Source: JBGSON01 sp041739085 (GTDB taxonomy: Bacteria; Patescibacteriota; Gracilibacteria; CAIRYL01). From it: 64,000 nucleotides of DNA. The position numbers were made by a program, and so were the translations under genes. Within the stretch, counting starts at the first letter, position 1. Each line of letters starts with the position of its first letter. Location: NCBI GenBank assembly GCA_041739085.1, contig JBGSON010000004.1, positions 1 through 64,000 of the forward strand. The letters run 5' to 3'. Positions 51,315-59,632 of this stretch are shown here, in pieces. The notes below the pieces were generated by a model that was not told where the DNA came from, searched no databases, and saw nothing but the letters and a program-made list of their open reading frames with translations.

Positions 51315-51908
51315 ATGAAAAAAGCACTCTCCCTCTTCCTCGTCCTTTTCTCATTTTCCCTGTTCTCTCCCGTTGCTTTTGCACTCGATGACCTCGATCG
51401 GGATGATTACTGGGATTGCGCAGCAGATCCCTGCCCAGACGGCACGCAGCTTCCTCTTGGGGCAAAAGGCTGGGAGCCGTCGACATGTGATCAAGTTACC
51501 ATTGAAACAGATGATACCGTAAGTATTGGAGGGACTGATTATCCCCTCATGGCGCCGGATGTCGCGAGCGTTGAAGGGAAGAGGGTCCACCCGAATGCCA
51601 TCGAACCCCCCGAGAGTAAGATCGACTATAACTGCGACGGAAAAGTGTCCGGATGGGTCCCGGATGAGTACAAGGACGATGTCGATCTCATGGGAAAGAT
51701 CGGAGATGTCATCAAACTCATCGGACAGATCGCGGTCTTTGTTTCTGCCGGCGCGCTCATCTATGGAGGCATCATGTTCGCCACCGCTTCCGGAGAAGAG
51801 ATGAAGATCCAGAAAGCGAAAAAGACCATCATCGGAGCCATTGTCGGGCTCATCGTCGGGCTCCTCGCCTGGAATATTGTCGGATTCGTCACAAACTGGG
51901 TCCGATAA
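51315..51908 (+). CDS. Secreted VirB2/TrbC-like membrane protein with an acidic head
   Basis: The 197-residue protein has a clear signal peptide (SPVAFALDD, cleavage near residue 24). An outer domain of about 100 residues is rich in Asp and Cys (DDLDRDDYWDCAADPCPDG and IDYNCDGKVSG, which look like calcium-binding loops). Two C-terminal membrane helices follow (about 135-157 and 167-190), joined by a short basic loop SGEEMKIQKAKKTI. The helix pair and loop match VirB2/TrbC pilin-like proteins that are common in Patescibacteria. It follows pilT paralogue 5, supporting a pilus or secretion role (inference). A weak promoter (TTGCAA and TAGTCT) lies upstream. Confidence 0.75.
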   Translation: MKKALSLFLVLFSFSLFSPVAFALDDLDRDDYWDCAADPCPDGTQLPLGAKGWEPSTCDQVTIETDDTVSIGGTDYPLMAPDVASVEGKRVHPNAIEPPESKIDYNCDGKVSGWVPDEYKDDVDLMGKIGDVIKLIGQIAVFVSAGALIYGGIMFATASGEEMKIQKAKKTIIGAIVGLIVGLLAWNIVGFVTNWVR

Positions 51909-51926
51909 TCACACTTTGACTCGAGA

Positions 51927-51957
51927 AAAGACGGGGGCATCGCCTCCGTCTTTTTTT
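51927..51957 (+). terminator. Rho-independent terminator
   Basis: A strong hairpin (AGACGG-GGGC with GCC-TCCGTCT) is followed by seven T residues, 18 bases after the stop of the VirB2/TrbC-like gene. A TACAAT box for the next gene (sufE) follows immediately. Confidence 0.9.
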
Positions 51958-51995
51958 ATTGATACAATGACTGTGCTTCACTTTTCTTCATCCCG

Positions 51996-52409
51996 ATGAC
52001 GCTTCCGCTTCTTGACCTCATCGCTGAAATGAATTCGCTAGACGGAGATGAGAAAATAAAATTTCTTCTCACCCTCGCCCGGGAACTTCCTTCGCCTCCG
52101 GAAGGAGGATTTGCAGAGGAGCACCAGATCAAAGGATGTGCATCTCAGGCATACCTCATGGGGAAGTGCGAAGACGGAAGGATCTATTTTCAGGGGGATT
52201 CCGATGCGCAAATCCCGAAGGGACTCATCGCTCTCTTTGTCCTGGGATGCAGCGGCGCGGATCCGAAGGAGATCCTCGATATCCCCATGGAGAATATTCA
52301 GAGCATCGGACTTCAGGACATCCTTTCCCCTTCGCGGGTAAACGGGGCGTATCATATCATCCAGAAAGTCCGGGAAATCGCTCTTCAGTGTGAGAAATCG
52401 AACGGGTAA
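51996..52409 (+). CDS. sufE: SufE-family sulfur acceptor
   Basis: SufE takes persulfide sulfur from the cysteine desulfurase SufS for Fe-S cluster assembly. The 137-residue protein has the acceptor cysteine in HQIKGCASQAYLMGK (family form V.GC.S.vwl), and the later GLIALFVLGCSG and SRVNGAYHIIQKVRE blocks. Length is normal. No sufS, sufB or sufC is adjacent. The start follows a pyrimidine run. Confidence 0.9.
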   Translation: MTLPLLDLIAEMNSLDGDEKIKFLLTLARELPSPPEGGFAEEHQIKGCASQAYLMGKCEDGRIYFQGDSDAQIPKGLIALFVLGCSGADPKEILDIPMENIQSIGLQDILSPSRVNGAYHIIQKVREIALQCEKSNG

Positions 52410-52412
52410 TCT

Positions 52413-53417
52413 CTAAAAAAGAGCCATCTGATCTTCATCCGTGGATTTTTTGATTTTTTCGGAGAAAGCCGGTCTTTTCGAAGCTTCGATCTCTGCCCAG
52501 AGTTCCTCTTCCTCTCCTGCGATTTTTTGTTTTTCTCCGCTTCCGAATATCCTCTGGAGACGGTTTACGAGTGAATGGAAATAGTATTTTCGGAAAAATT
52601 TCTCCAGGTTTTCAAGAGGAAGTGAGCGGACATCGCCGCTTTCCAGAGAAAAATTATCCAGAGAAAGGTCCCGGTGGAGTGTCGTCATCTCCTTCGTAAG
52701 AAGAGCGATGGGAACGCCCTCGCGGATTTTTTTCCCTACCGCCCCGGGAATCTTTTCCGCATTTTCAATGATGCGGTGGAGCGTCCCATATTCGGAGAGA
52801 AGTTTTACGGCCGTTTTTTTCCCGATTCCGGGTATTCCCTTGAGGTTGTCCGAGGAATCTCCGACCATCGCCTTATAGTCCGCGATCTGCTCGGGATACA
52901 CTTCCAGTTTCGTAAAAACGGCAGTCCGGTCAAAATGCGCCATTTTTTTGCCCCCAAGCTGGGGAAAACTTACATGGACATTGTCGCCGATAAGCTGAAA
53001 CATATCCTGGTCTCCGGTGACGATCTCGATCTCGTATTCGGGATTCCCACGATATTTTTCACTGATCGTGGCAAGGAAATCATCCGCTTCGTATCCTTCC
53101 TCAGAAAAAACGGGGATATGGAAAGCATCGAAAAGATCTTTGATGAGAGGGAGTTGCTGAACGAGCTCGTCCGGCATCTCCGGCCGGTGGCCTTTATAGT
53201 CCGGCACTTTCTCATGGCGGTGTGTCTTTGCTTTCTCATCCCTTGCTCCGAAAAGATATCTCGGATGGTCTGACTCGATGATCGAGAGAATGATCGATGA
53301 AACGCCGTACACAGCGTTGAGAGGAGTCCCTTTTCCGTCGGTCAGATTCCGCGGGATCGCGAAAAATGCACGGAAGAAGAGGTGAGGGACATCGAAGAGA
53401 ATGATCTTTTCAGGCAA
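52413..53417 (-). CDS. Stand-alone 5'-3' exonuclease (PolI N-terminal type)
   Basis: The 334-residue protein corresponds to the 5'-3' exonuclease domain of DNA polymerase I, without polymerase. Landmarks are LFDVPHLFFRAFFAIP, the acidic cluster in EGYEADDFLATIS, TGDQDMFQLI, and the H3TH segment DYKAMVGDSSDNLKGIPGIGKKTAVKLL. The C-terminus ends MALF after an acidic linker, which may be a clamp-binding tail (inference). The start is TTG at 53417; no ATG is in frame near it. It follows the TsaE-HD gene on the same strand by 11 bases. Confidence 0.92.
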   Translation of the reverse strand: MPEKIILFDVPHLFFRAFFAIPRNLTDGKGTPLNAVYGVSSIILSIIESDHPRYLFGARDEKAKTHRHEKVPDYKGHRPEMPDELVQQLPLIKDLFDAFHIPVFSEEGYEADDFLATISEKYRGNPEYEIEIVTGDQDMFQLIGDNVHVSFPQLGGKKMAHFDRTAVFTKLEVYPEQIADYKAMVGDSSDNLKGIPGIGKKTAVKLLSEYGTLHRIIENAEKIPGAVGKKIREGVPIALLTKEMTTLHRDLSLDNFSLESGDVRSLPLENLEKFFRKYYFHSLVNRLQRIFGSGEKQKIAGEEEELWAEIEASKRPAFSEKIKKSTDEDQMALF

Positions 53418-53428
53418 GGCGGGAGGAG

Positions 53429-54454
53429 CTAAAGGGAGAGGTCTCTTTCAAACGACCTGATCTTTTCGTCGAGCACCGGATTCGATTCATGCGCATACCT
53501 GATCCTTCCGTCCGCAAGCCGTTCATCAAGCGTGACGATACGGTTATGGAGGACGCGCTTGTCCGCATAATACACCACCTTTTCTTCGATGGAAAACGGC
53601 TCCTCACGGAATATTTCCTTCGTCATGTGTGACTTCACGACTTTCGCATTCGCATAAAACCCTCGTTCGCTCAAAATCTCCGCTGCGGCATCTCCATGGT
53701 TGAATGCTTCAAATCTTTTTTGTATGGATTTCCAGAGTTCAAGCTTTTTCTTCGTGACTTCCTCCTTATACTTCTCTATGTCCGAAAAGGTCTTAAAATC
53801 GACATACCGGACAAGGTCATGGCATTTCGCACTCAGTCTGATGAGATCGAGATCGATTGGGATCCCCTGAGAGAGAAGGGTTTTCCCGCAGCCGACCGCG
53901 ACTTCCATGACCGCCCTGGAGTGTTCTCTGATGTGTACCGGAGTGGCAAATTCTTCCAGGATGTCTTCAGCTTCTCTCTCCGACATCCGTCCGCTATTTT
54001 TAAATGCAATACGGATCACTCGTTCATCCTCTGCTTTGCTGTTTTCAATATGAACGGAGATGGTGTTATCCCGAAAAACCTGGGAGTGAGACAGGGGAAG
54101 AAGGTCTGCCCACTCCAGGATGATGACATTCCCGCTTTCGCCTTGGTCCCGGAGTTCTTCGAGGATGAAATCAGAAGAATGAGGCTGGTCCCTGAGCCGG
54201 AAGAGATCCCCGTGGAGGACCGTCCGCCCGCAAAAGGGATATTCCTGAAAATATGTAAAAGTAGGGCTTTTTCCCGCATTCTCCACCCCCAAACCCTCAA
54301 AAAATCCTTTCGCAAAAACAGTTTTTCCCGCTCCGAGACTGCCGGAGAGAAGGATGACCCGTCCCCATTCCGGACGCAACTTCACCCGTTCTCCGAGTCT
54401 TTTCCCGACAAGGGCCGTTGCCTCTTCTGAAGGGCTTACATAGTTGAAATTCAT
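53429..54454 (-). CDS. TsaE ATPase fused to an HD-domain phosphohydrolase
   Basis: The N-terminal 155 residues are TsaE, the ATPase of the t6A tRNA-modification system: Walker A GSLGAGKT at 38-45, the SPTFTYFQEY motif at 63-72, the HGDLFRL block and IILEWADLLP with the conserved Glu-Trp. Residues 165-335 form an HD domain with all metal ligands: His178 (REHSR), His212-Asp213 (AKCHDLV), His276 (KSHM) and Asp298 (YYADKRV). TsaE is normally a stand-alone protein of about 150 residues, so this is a fusion. The gene is followed by the 5'-3' exonuclease. tsaD lies elsewhere in the window (39688-40725). The HD partner's substrate is unknown. Confidence 0.92.
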   Translation of the reverse strand: MNFNYVSPSEEATALVGKRLGERVKLRPEWGRVILLSGSLGAGKTVFAKGFFEGLGVENAGKSPTFTYFQEYPFCGRTVLHGDLFRLRDQPHSSDFILEELRDQGESGNVIILEWADLLPLSHSQVFRDNTISVHIENSKAEDERVIRIAFKNSGRMSEREAEDILEEFATPVHIREHSRAVMEVAVGCGKTLLSQGIPIDLDLIRLSAKCHDLVRYVDFKTFSDIEKYKEEVTKKKLELWKSIQKRFEAFNHGDAAAEILSERGFYANAKVVKSHMTKEIFREEPFSIEEKVVYYADKRVLHNRIVTLDERLADGRIRYAHESNPVLDEKIRSFERDLSL

Positions 54455-54483
54455 TTGGAGATAATGATTCCATTTGATATAAT
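54455..54483 (+). promoter_or_regulatory. Promoter for the M23-SLH gene
   Basis: TTGGAG (54455-54460) and a perfect TATAAT (54478-54483) are 17 bases apart. The -35 box starts one base from the opposite-strand TsaE-HD start codon, so the region is compact. Confidence 0.6.
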
Positions 54484-54539
54484 AACATGAAGCACAAAAA
54501 AAAGTTTGACCTTCTTCATACTCTCAAAAACATAAACCG

Positions 54540-56975
54540 ATGAAAAAAAAGAAACAGATGCTCCCCAAAGGAGCAAAGAAATCCAATGAGAAAGCATCCA
54601 AAGGAAAGAAAGTGAAAATGCTGAAGCAGAAAAAGCCAAAGGGATTCCTCCCGACACTTCTCTGGTATTTTGAAAAAAGACCGGTCTTCGGGTATGTCGC
54701 TCTCACCCTCGGACTCATGCTCGCGGTTTTTGCTCTCGAGCGCGGAGCGAATTACTTCATGGCGAGCGTACTCCAGGCACCTCAGGCATTTGACGGAACA
54801 GTGAAACCGATCGAACGCGTTCCGGACTGGGCAAATGTGGGATCTGATAATTCCAGACCGTATTCGAGTTATTCCTCCGGAGATCTCGTTCCCCTCATGG
54901 ATTATGATATGAGAGTGCTCGGAAGCGACAGCACGGATGATGCGACGACGAATGCCAGGATCACCTATTCCGTTGTGTATACCGGAAACTACACCCTTGA
55001 TCATGTACAGGGCGTCGGCTCTCATCCTGCAGTAGATATCCGCATTCCGGAAGGAACACCGGCCATTGCCGTGGCAAACGGGATCGTCAAAACTGCGGAA
55101 AGCAAGACCACCGGGTTCGGGAAATATATTGTCCTTGAGGTCCCTGACGCACCCCTAAATGGGGGGACGGAAAGTCTCTATATCGGATATGCCCATCTCT
55201 CAGAAATCGATGTGAGCGTCGGACAGATCGTACGGAGGGGCGATGTCATCGGAAAAACAGGGACGACGGGGACTTCGACGACTCCGCATCTTCATTTTCA
55301 GATCGACCGCGCAGATGCATCATTCCACCTCTACTGGCCGTTCACGACTGCGGAAGCATCTGCTGCCGGGTATGATTTTTTTGGAGCCATCAATGCGGGA
55401 TTCGGACTTGATAATGCGTTGAAATACACGGTCAATCCCATGGAGTGGGTCCAGGAGAATGAAAACGGAAGCTCATCGTCGAATGATGTGCGGGACAATG
55501 AGCCCGAAGCCGAACTTGATGCATTTGAGCTTGATATCAGTCCCTCAGCAGTTGATGCCGGTGATGATGTAAAGATCACGATCACCGCGATCGATAGCGA
55601 GGAAAAAACGATGAAATCATTTCAGGACTCAGTTTCCTTAACATCTTCGGATTCCGATATGGAAATCCCGGATGTTGCCTTTAAAAACGGGGTTGCTCAA
55701 TTTTCTGTCGAAACAGTGAATCCCGGAAGAGTAAAATTCTCCGTCGAATCCGACGGGGTGAAAGAAAGTCTCAAAATCACGGTCAATGAGAGCGAGAACC
55801 TCCATCCCTCGGGAGATGGGGACGGAGACGGAGATAATGCATCAGACGGAGATGGGGGAACCCTTGATCATTTTTCTTTCCGCTCGGACGAGACACTACT
55901 CAAGATCGGAGGAGAAACAACGCTCACCATCACCGCGATGGACGAGAACGGGAACCTCATCCCGGATTTCTCGCCAAAAGGCGGATATGTTCTTCAGGTC
56001 ACGAACGGGAAGACGGATAGAGACACCCTTACTAAGGCTCATTTTTCAAACGGAGAAGCATCAGTCACCTTTACTGCAGAAGATGCGGGGAAGGGAAAAG
56101 TCTTTATCGAAAACTATGGAGAGTGGGAGATCGATATCATCGCTGAGCTCAAGCCCGTGAATTCATTCTCCATTGAAACAGACGGGAGATTTATCGTCGG
56201 TGTTCCGGAGATGATTACCATTACATCGCTTGATGAAGAGGGAAACGTCACTCCGAAATCATTCCCGGGTGAAGCGTATGTCACCTTCACGGAAGGAGAA
56301 GGGATTACCACTCCAAACGAACTCACATCCGAAGATTTTGAGAACGGAATCGCTTCCGTTTCCGTCAATGTGAGCGAAGGCGGGAACGCACAGATCAAAG
56401 TAAAGTCAGGAGTGCTCGTCGGCGAGAGTGATCTCATGAAAGAGGACCGGGGAAAAATATTCGCCGATGTCGGGATTGAAGACGAACATGCGGATGCGAT
56501 CAAATTTCTCAAGGAAAAAGGTGTGATCGGCGGATACCCGGATGGGACTTTCCGCGGATCGAACAACCTCAATCGGGTCGAGGCGACAAAAATGCTCATG
56601 GAGGGATTCAATTATGATATTGAATCCGGGACTCCGGATTTCAGAGATGTTGCATCATCCGACTGGTTCACGAGTTATGTCTACACTGCGGTGATGAATG
56701 GAGTCGTGAACGGATATCCGGATGGGACATTCAGACCCGGAGGGACACTCATCCGGGCAGAATTCTTCAAGCTCCTTCTTGAGGCGGATGAGTCCCCGAT
56801 AAAATCCCGGGTTTCAGAGGATCCGTTCAATGATGTGAGTGCTGATGCCTGGTACGCACCTTATGCCAGATACGCAAAGGACAACGAACTTCTCGACTTT
56901 GGAAATAAGTTCAAGCCCGAAAGTGAAATTACGCGGGATGAAGTTGCTGAAGCGATGTACCGGCTCATGAAGTGA
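54540..56975 (+). CDS. SLH-anchored M23 metallopeptidase with Ig-like repeats
   Basis: The 811-residue protein has a lysine-rich N-terminus and a membrane segment (about 50-70). An M23 (LytM-type) domain follows (about 155-265) with zinc motifs in GSHPAVDIR, YAHLSEID and HLHFQID. Then come three Ig-like or bacterial-immunoglobulin-type repeats (about 320-415, 440-535 and 540-620, each containing VxITAxD/TITSLDEEGN-type segments). At the C-terminus are two clear and one partial SLH repeats (GYPDGTFRGSNNLNRVEAT, GYPDGTFRPGGTLIRAEF, then a last short one). It would be anchored in the membrane at one end and bound to the wall at the other, and would cut peptide cross-bridges. Confidence 0.9.
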   Translation: MKKKKQMLPKGAKKSNEKASKGKKVKMLKQKKPKGFLPTLLWYFEKRPVFGYVALTLGLMLAVFALERGANYFMASVLQAPQAFDGTVKPIERVPDWANVGSDNSRPYSSYSSGDLVPLMDYDMRVLGSDSTDDATTNARITYSVVYTGNYTLDHVQGVGSHPAVDIRIPEGTPAIAVANGIVKTAESKTTGFGKYIVLEVPDAPLNGGTESLYIGYAHLSEIDVSVGQIVRRGDVIGKTGTTGTSTTPHLHFQIDRADASFHLYWPFTTAEASAAGYDFFGAINAGFGLDNALKYTVNPMEWVQENENGSSSSNDVRDNEPEAELDAFELDISPSAVDAGDDVKITITAIDSEEKTMKSFQDSVSLTSSDSDMEIPDVAFKNGVAQFSVETVNPGRVKFSVESDGVKESLKITVNESENLHPSGDGDGDGDNASDGDGGTLDHFSFRSDETLLKIGGETTLTITAMDENGNLIPDFSPKGGYVLQVTNGKTDRDTLTKAHFSNGEASVTFTAEDAGKGKVFIENYGEWEIDIIAELKPVNSFSIETDGRFIVGVPEMITITSLDEEGNVTPKSFPGEAYVTFTEGEGITTPNELTSEDFENGIASVSVNVSEGGNAQIKVKSGVLVGESDLMKEDRGKIFADVGIEDEHADAIKFLKEKGVIGGYPDGTFRGSNNLNRVEATKMLMEGFNYDIESGTPDFRDVASSDWFTSYVYTAVMNGVVNGYPDGTFRPGGTLIRAEFFKLLLEADESPIKSRVSEDPFNDVSADAWYAPYARYAKDNELLDFGNKFKPESEITRDEVAEAMYRLMK

Positions 56976-56977
56976 GG

Positions 56978-57012
56978 AAAGTTTATAAGGTTTGTAAAGT
57001 TCATAAAGCTTT
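56978..57012. repeat. 9-base-period repeat after the M23-SLH gene
   Basis: Units GTTTATAAG, GTTTGTAAA and GTTCATAAA follow each other directly, matching the units of the cluster at 5408-5506. A weak hairpin (TGGAAGA/TCTTCCA, 57012-57038) follows. Confidence 0.7.
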
Positions 57013-57048
57013 GGAAGAAGGCCACATTTTCTCTTCCAGAACTTTTAG

Positions 57049-57077
57049 TTGACAATGGTGAAAAAACATTCAATAAT
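57049..57077 (+). promoter_or_regulatory. Consensus-like promoter overlapped by a palindrome
   Basis: A perfect TTGACA (57049-57054) and AATAAT (57072-57077) are 17 bases apart. The -10 box lies inside the perfect palindrome AACATT-caat-AATGTT (57065-57080), which could be a repressor operator. No convincing coding region follows; the transcript would be the structured interval 57085-57405. Confidence 0.6.
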
Positions 57078-57084
57078 GTTCACT

Positions 57085-57405
57085 TAATTCCCAGGGGAAA
57101 TTTGAAAGTTCTTTTCCATATCGTCAGGAACCACCCTTCCGTTTCCATTCTGGAAGAACCTTCCCCCCTCTCCGTACTCTCCATCCTCTACGGAAAGAGG
57201 GGAAGTGCTCTTCCGGGCAAGCGGACAGGGTCTCCCGAATGAGCGGGGGAGACGGGGTATAGCCAAGGCTTACCGGGGGAGGTTTTCTCCATAAAACCTT
57301 CACGCAATCCTCAACATCCCACCTCAAAGAATGGGGTATCGCTCACCCCCTTCCCCTCCCATATGATAGAGGGAGGAGCTCTGTCCCTCCTCCCTCTATC
57401 CCACC
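57085..57405 (+). other. Structured, non-coding interval (ncRNA or palindromic repeat element)
   Basis: No gene is credible in these 320 bases. Several stems are visible: TTCCA-TTC-TGGAA (57139-57151 area); CCCCTCTCCGTA with TACGG-AA-AGAGGGG (about 57165-57203); GTCTCCC with GGGAGAC (about 57228-57252); and GGTATAGCC with GGCTTACC (about 57256-57273). The interval begins at a consensus-like promoter and ends at a 13-base-pair hairpin, so it could be a small RNA. The AGAGGGG and GGGAGAC stems also resemble palindromic elements scattered between genes in other bacteria. I found no RNase P, tmRNA or 4.5S RNA signature. Confidence 0.45.
57365..57400. terminator. Bidirectional terminator-like hairpin
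   Basis: GATAGAGGGAGGA and TCCTCCCTCTATC form a perfect 13-base-pair stem with a 10-base loop, 18 bases before the end of fbp on the other strand. Neither side has a long T-run, so termination would rely on stem strength. Confidence 0.65.
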
Positions 57406-57418
57406 ATTTCTTTGACGT

Positions 57419-58342
57419 TTATCGATTATACTCTTTGATCGCTTCTTTCACCGTGTTTTTACTGCCGACAAAAATCGTCGTCCGTTCATGGAGGTCATGG
57501 ATCGGCATATCGAGGATCGGCTCTCCTTTTTCCGTGAGGGATATTCCTCCCGCCTGCTCCATGAGGAAGGAAAATGGAGCGCATTCGTAGAGAAGTCTGA
57601 GTTTCCCCTTCGGATATTTCGCCGACGAAGGATAGGAGAAGATCCCGTTCCCTTTGCAGAATATGGTGTTGATATCCGCCGCCATCCCTCCGGAATACCT
57701 GAGCGTCAGACCATTCGCCATCCATTGGTTCACGAGGCGGGAATAGGAAGGCCGGTCTTTTACCGTACGAAGATTCCCCGGTGCAAATATCTCAGCATCT
57801 TCTTTTACAGTTATCTTTTCCCCATAGCACTGGAATTCTCCGAGATCATTGAGCATGAATGAGTACACTCCTTTTCCCAGAGTAAGGAAGAGCGTCGTCC
57901 GCGGCCCGTAGAGAATATACCCCGCCGCGGTCATCTGCCGGCCCGTATGCCCGAGAAACCCATTCCCGGGATAAATGCCGAAGATACTCCCCACGGCGAG
58001 ATTGCTCGAGACGAGAGACGATCCGTCAAGAGGATCAAAGGCAACGGAATACTTTCCGAGATCGTCCATGAGCACGACTTCATTTTCCTGTTCCTCTGAG
58101 GAGATCTTCGCCACGAGATTGCTCTCTTCCAGATGCTTGCAGAAAATATTATCCGAGAGGACATCGAGCTTCAGCTGTTCTTCTCCCTGGATATTGAGCG
58201 TCCCGGCAACGCCGAGATGCTCATGCCGTATCGCATGGATCACGTATTTCCCCGCGCGGGCGATGCGGGAAATGATCTGTTTCAAATCAGGATCACATCC
58301 TACCTCAGTGAGGAATGTCTCAAGAAAAAAAGGAATGGTCAT
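57419..58342 (-). CDS. fbp: Class I fructose-1,6-bisphosphatase
   Basis: The enzyme removes the 1-phosphate from fructose 1,6-bisphosphate in gluconeogenesis and may also act on sedoheptulose bisphosphate. The 307-residue protein has the class I motifs: SSEEQE metal site, FDPLDGSSLVSSNLAVGSIFGIY, the RYSGGMAADI substrate block and KLRLLYECAPFSFLMEQAGG. Length is slightly short of the usual 330. It lies 32 bases from the end of gap on the same strand, suggesting a common sugar-phosphate operon. Confidence 0.95.
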   Translation of the reverse strand: MTIPFFLETFLTEVGCDPDLKQIISRIARAGKYVIHAIRHEHLGVAGTLNIQGEEQLKLDVLSDNIFCKHLEESNLVAKISSEEQENEVVLMDDLGKYSVAFDPLDGSSLVSSNLAVGSIFGIYPGNGFLGHTGRQMTAAGYILYGPRTTLFLTLGKGVYSFMLNDLGEFQCYGEKITVKEDAEIFAPGNLRTVKDRPSYSRLVNQWMANGLTLRYSGGMAADINTIFCKGNGIFSYPSSAKYPKGKLRLLYECAPFSFLMEQAGGISLTEKGEPILDMPIHDLHERTTIFVGSKNTVKEAIKEYNR

Positions 58343-58374
58343 GCTGAGTTGAGAGAGGATAGAGTGCGTCCCTA

Positions 58375-59379
58375 TTATTCATGAAAACTCGCAAGTCGTT
58401 CAAGGAAATCTTTGAGTCGCACAGCATAAGCCCATTCATTGTCATACCAGAAAATCATCTGAGCGTATTTCCCTCCTACCACTTTTGTCGAAAGCGAATC
58501 AGCAATGGAAGAGTGAGCGTTTGTTGTAAAATCAATGGAGACAAGCGGCTCATCGCAGACATCGAGGATCCCTTTCATTTTTCCTGAAGCAGCCTCCCGC
58601 ATAAGGGAGTTCAGTTCATCGCGGGAGGTCTCTCTCCGGAGAACAAACCGGATATCGCAGAGCGATGATGTGGCAATGGGAACGCGGAAAGCGATGCCGT
58701 CCACTTTTCCTTCAAGCGACGGAATGACCTTTGAAATCGCTTTCATCGCACCGGAAGTCGTCGGGATAACACTCTGAACAGCGCTTCGCGCTCTCCTGAG
58801 GTCGGGTCCGGTATTATCCAGGAGGTTCTGGGAACTCGTAAAGGAGTGGATGGAGGAGACGAATGCATTCTCGATCCCGATCGCATCCTCTATGACTTTC
58901 ATCGGGGGGGCGATGCAGTTCGTCGTGCAGGAGGCATTACTCATGATCGTCAGGTCGTCGGTAATAAGCTGATCATTCACCCCGAATACAAAAGTCGGGG
59001 TGTCATCCTTCATCGGAGCGGAAACAAGGACTTTCTTTGCTCCGGCATCGAGAAAATTTTGCGCTTCGGCTTTTGTTTTTGCTCTCCCGGTTGCAGAAAC
59101 GACAACATCGATTCCAAGATCTTGAAACGGGATCTCCTTTTCATTCGGATGTTCAAGAACGAGCACTTTCTCGCCGTTCACCACGAGAGAGTCTTCTGTA
59201 TAAGAAACATCTGCATCGAGTTTCCCATGGAGGGAATCATATTTCAGAAGGTGCGCCCTCATTTCCGCCTGTTTTTTTCTCACATTTATTGCAGCGACCT
59301 GGACTTTTTTGTTTCCGATGAGGATCCGGTGAAGATTCCTTCCGATTCTTCCATATCCGTTGATGAGGACTCGGAGCAT
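58375..59379 (-). CDS. gap: Glyceraldehyde-3-phosphate dehydrogenase
   Basis: The enzyme oxidises glyceraldehyde 3-phosphate in glycolysis. The 334-residue protein opens with VLINGYGRIGRN and has the catalytic cysteine in SNASCTTNC and the histidine in SSIHSFTSSQ. The usual aspartate that selects NAD (family form INDLTD) is missing: the loop reads AINVRKKQAEM, with Arg next to where it would be, which may favour NADP (inference). The RARSAVQSVIPTTSGAMKAI block is normal. The start is the ATG at 59379; an in-frame extension to 59490 runs through a repeat. fbp follows on the same strand. Confidence 0.95.
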   Translation of the reverse strand: MLRVLINGYGRIGRNLHRILIGNKKVQVAAINVRKKQAEMRAHLLKYDSLHGKLDADVSYTEDSLVVNGEKVLVLEHPNEKEIPFQDLGIDVVVSATGRAKTKAEAQNFLDAGAKKVLVSAPMKDDTPTFVFGVNDQLITDDLTIMSNASCTTNCIAPPMKVIEDAIGIENAFVSSIHSFTSSQNLLDNTGPDLRRARSAVQSVIPTTSGAMKAISKVIPSLEGKVDGIAFRVPIATSSLCDIRFVLRRETSRDELNSLMREAASGKMKGILDVCDEPLVSIDFTTNAHSSIADSLSTKVVGGKYAQMIFWYDNEWAYAVRLKDFLERLASFHE

Positions 59380-59454
59380 GTTGAGTGATAAAAGTGAAGA
59401 AGGGGCTTCATTCTGCCCCACACATGGGAAAAAGAAAACACTTTTTGCTGGTAG

Positions 59455-59572
59455 AAACGTGTTCAAGTAGGCAAGTGAAGAAGTCGACAAGCAGGCAAGC
59501 GGGAAAGCAGACCATCAATTCTTTTCTGTTTTGTCCTCTGTATTTTGTGCTGTGTGCTTCTTTCTCCTTGCG
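59455..59572. repeat. CAAGCGG repeats followed by a TTTTGTG repeat
   Basis: Units such as GTTCAAGTAGGCAAGTG, GACAAGCAGGCAAGCGGG and AAAGCAG are followed by TCTTTTCTGTTTTGTCC and TTTTGTGCTGTGTGC. The order and content mirror 43818-43912. The 253-base gap between gap and the next gene holds nothing else except a TATAAT box at 59592-59597. Confidence 0.65.
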
Positions 59573-59632
59573 CCTAATCGTTCCCGTTTCCTATAATTTC
59601 ATTGTGCGATTTTTCAATTTTATCCCGTTCGT

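Noticed and set aside
54516..55025. 169-codon antisense frame over the start of the M23-SLH gene
   Set aside because: It is a shadow of a clearly coding frame and shows no domain.
57084..57327. Two minus-strand frames of 60-67 codons between the M23-SLH gene and fbp
   Set aside because: They read through strong palindromes, are proline/arginine-rich and look like translated structured non-coding DNA.
57085..57405. RNase P RNA, tmRNA or 4.5S RNA
   Set aside because: None of the conserved core sequences of these RNAs could be found on either strand.
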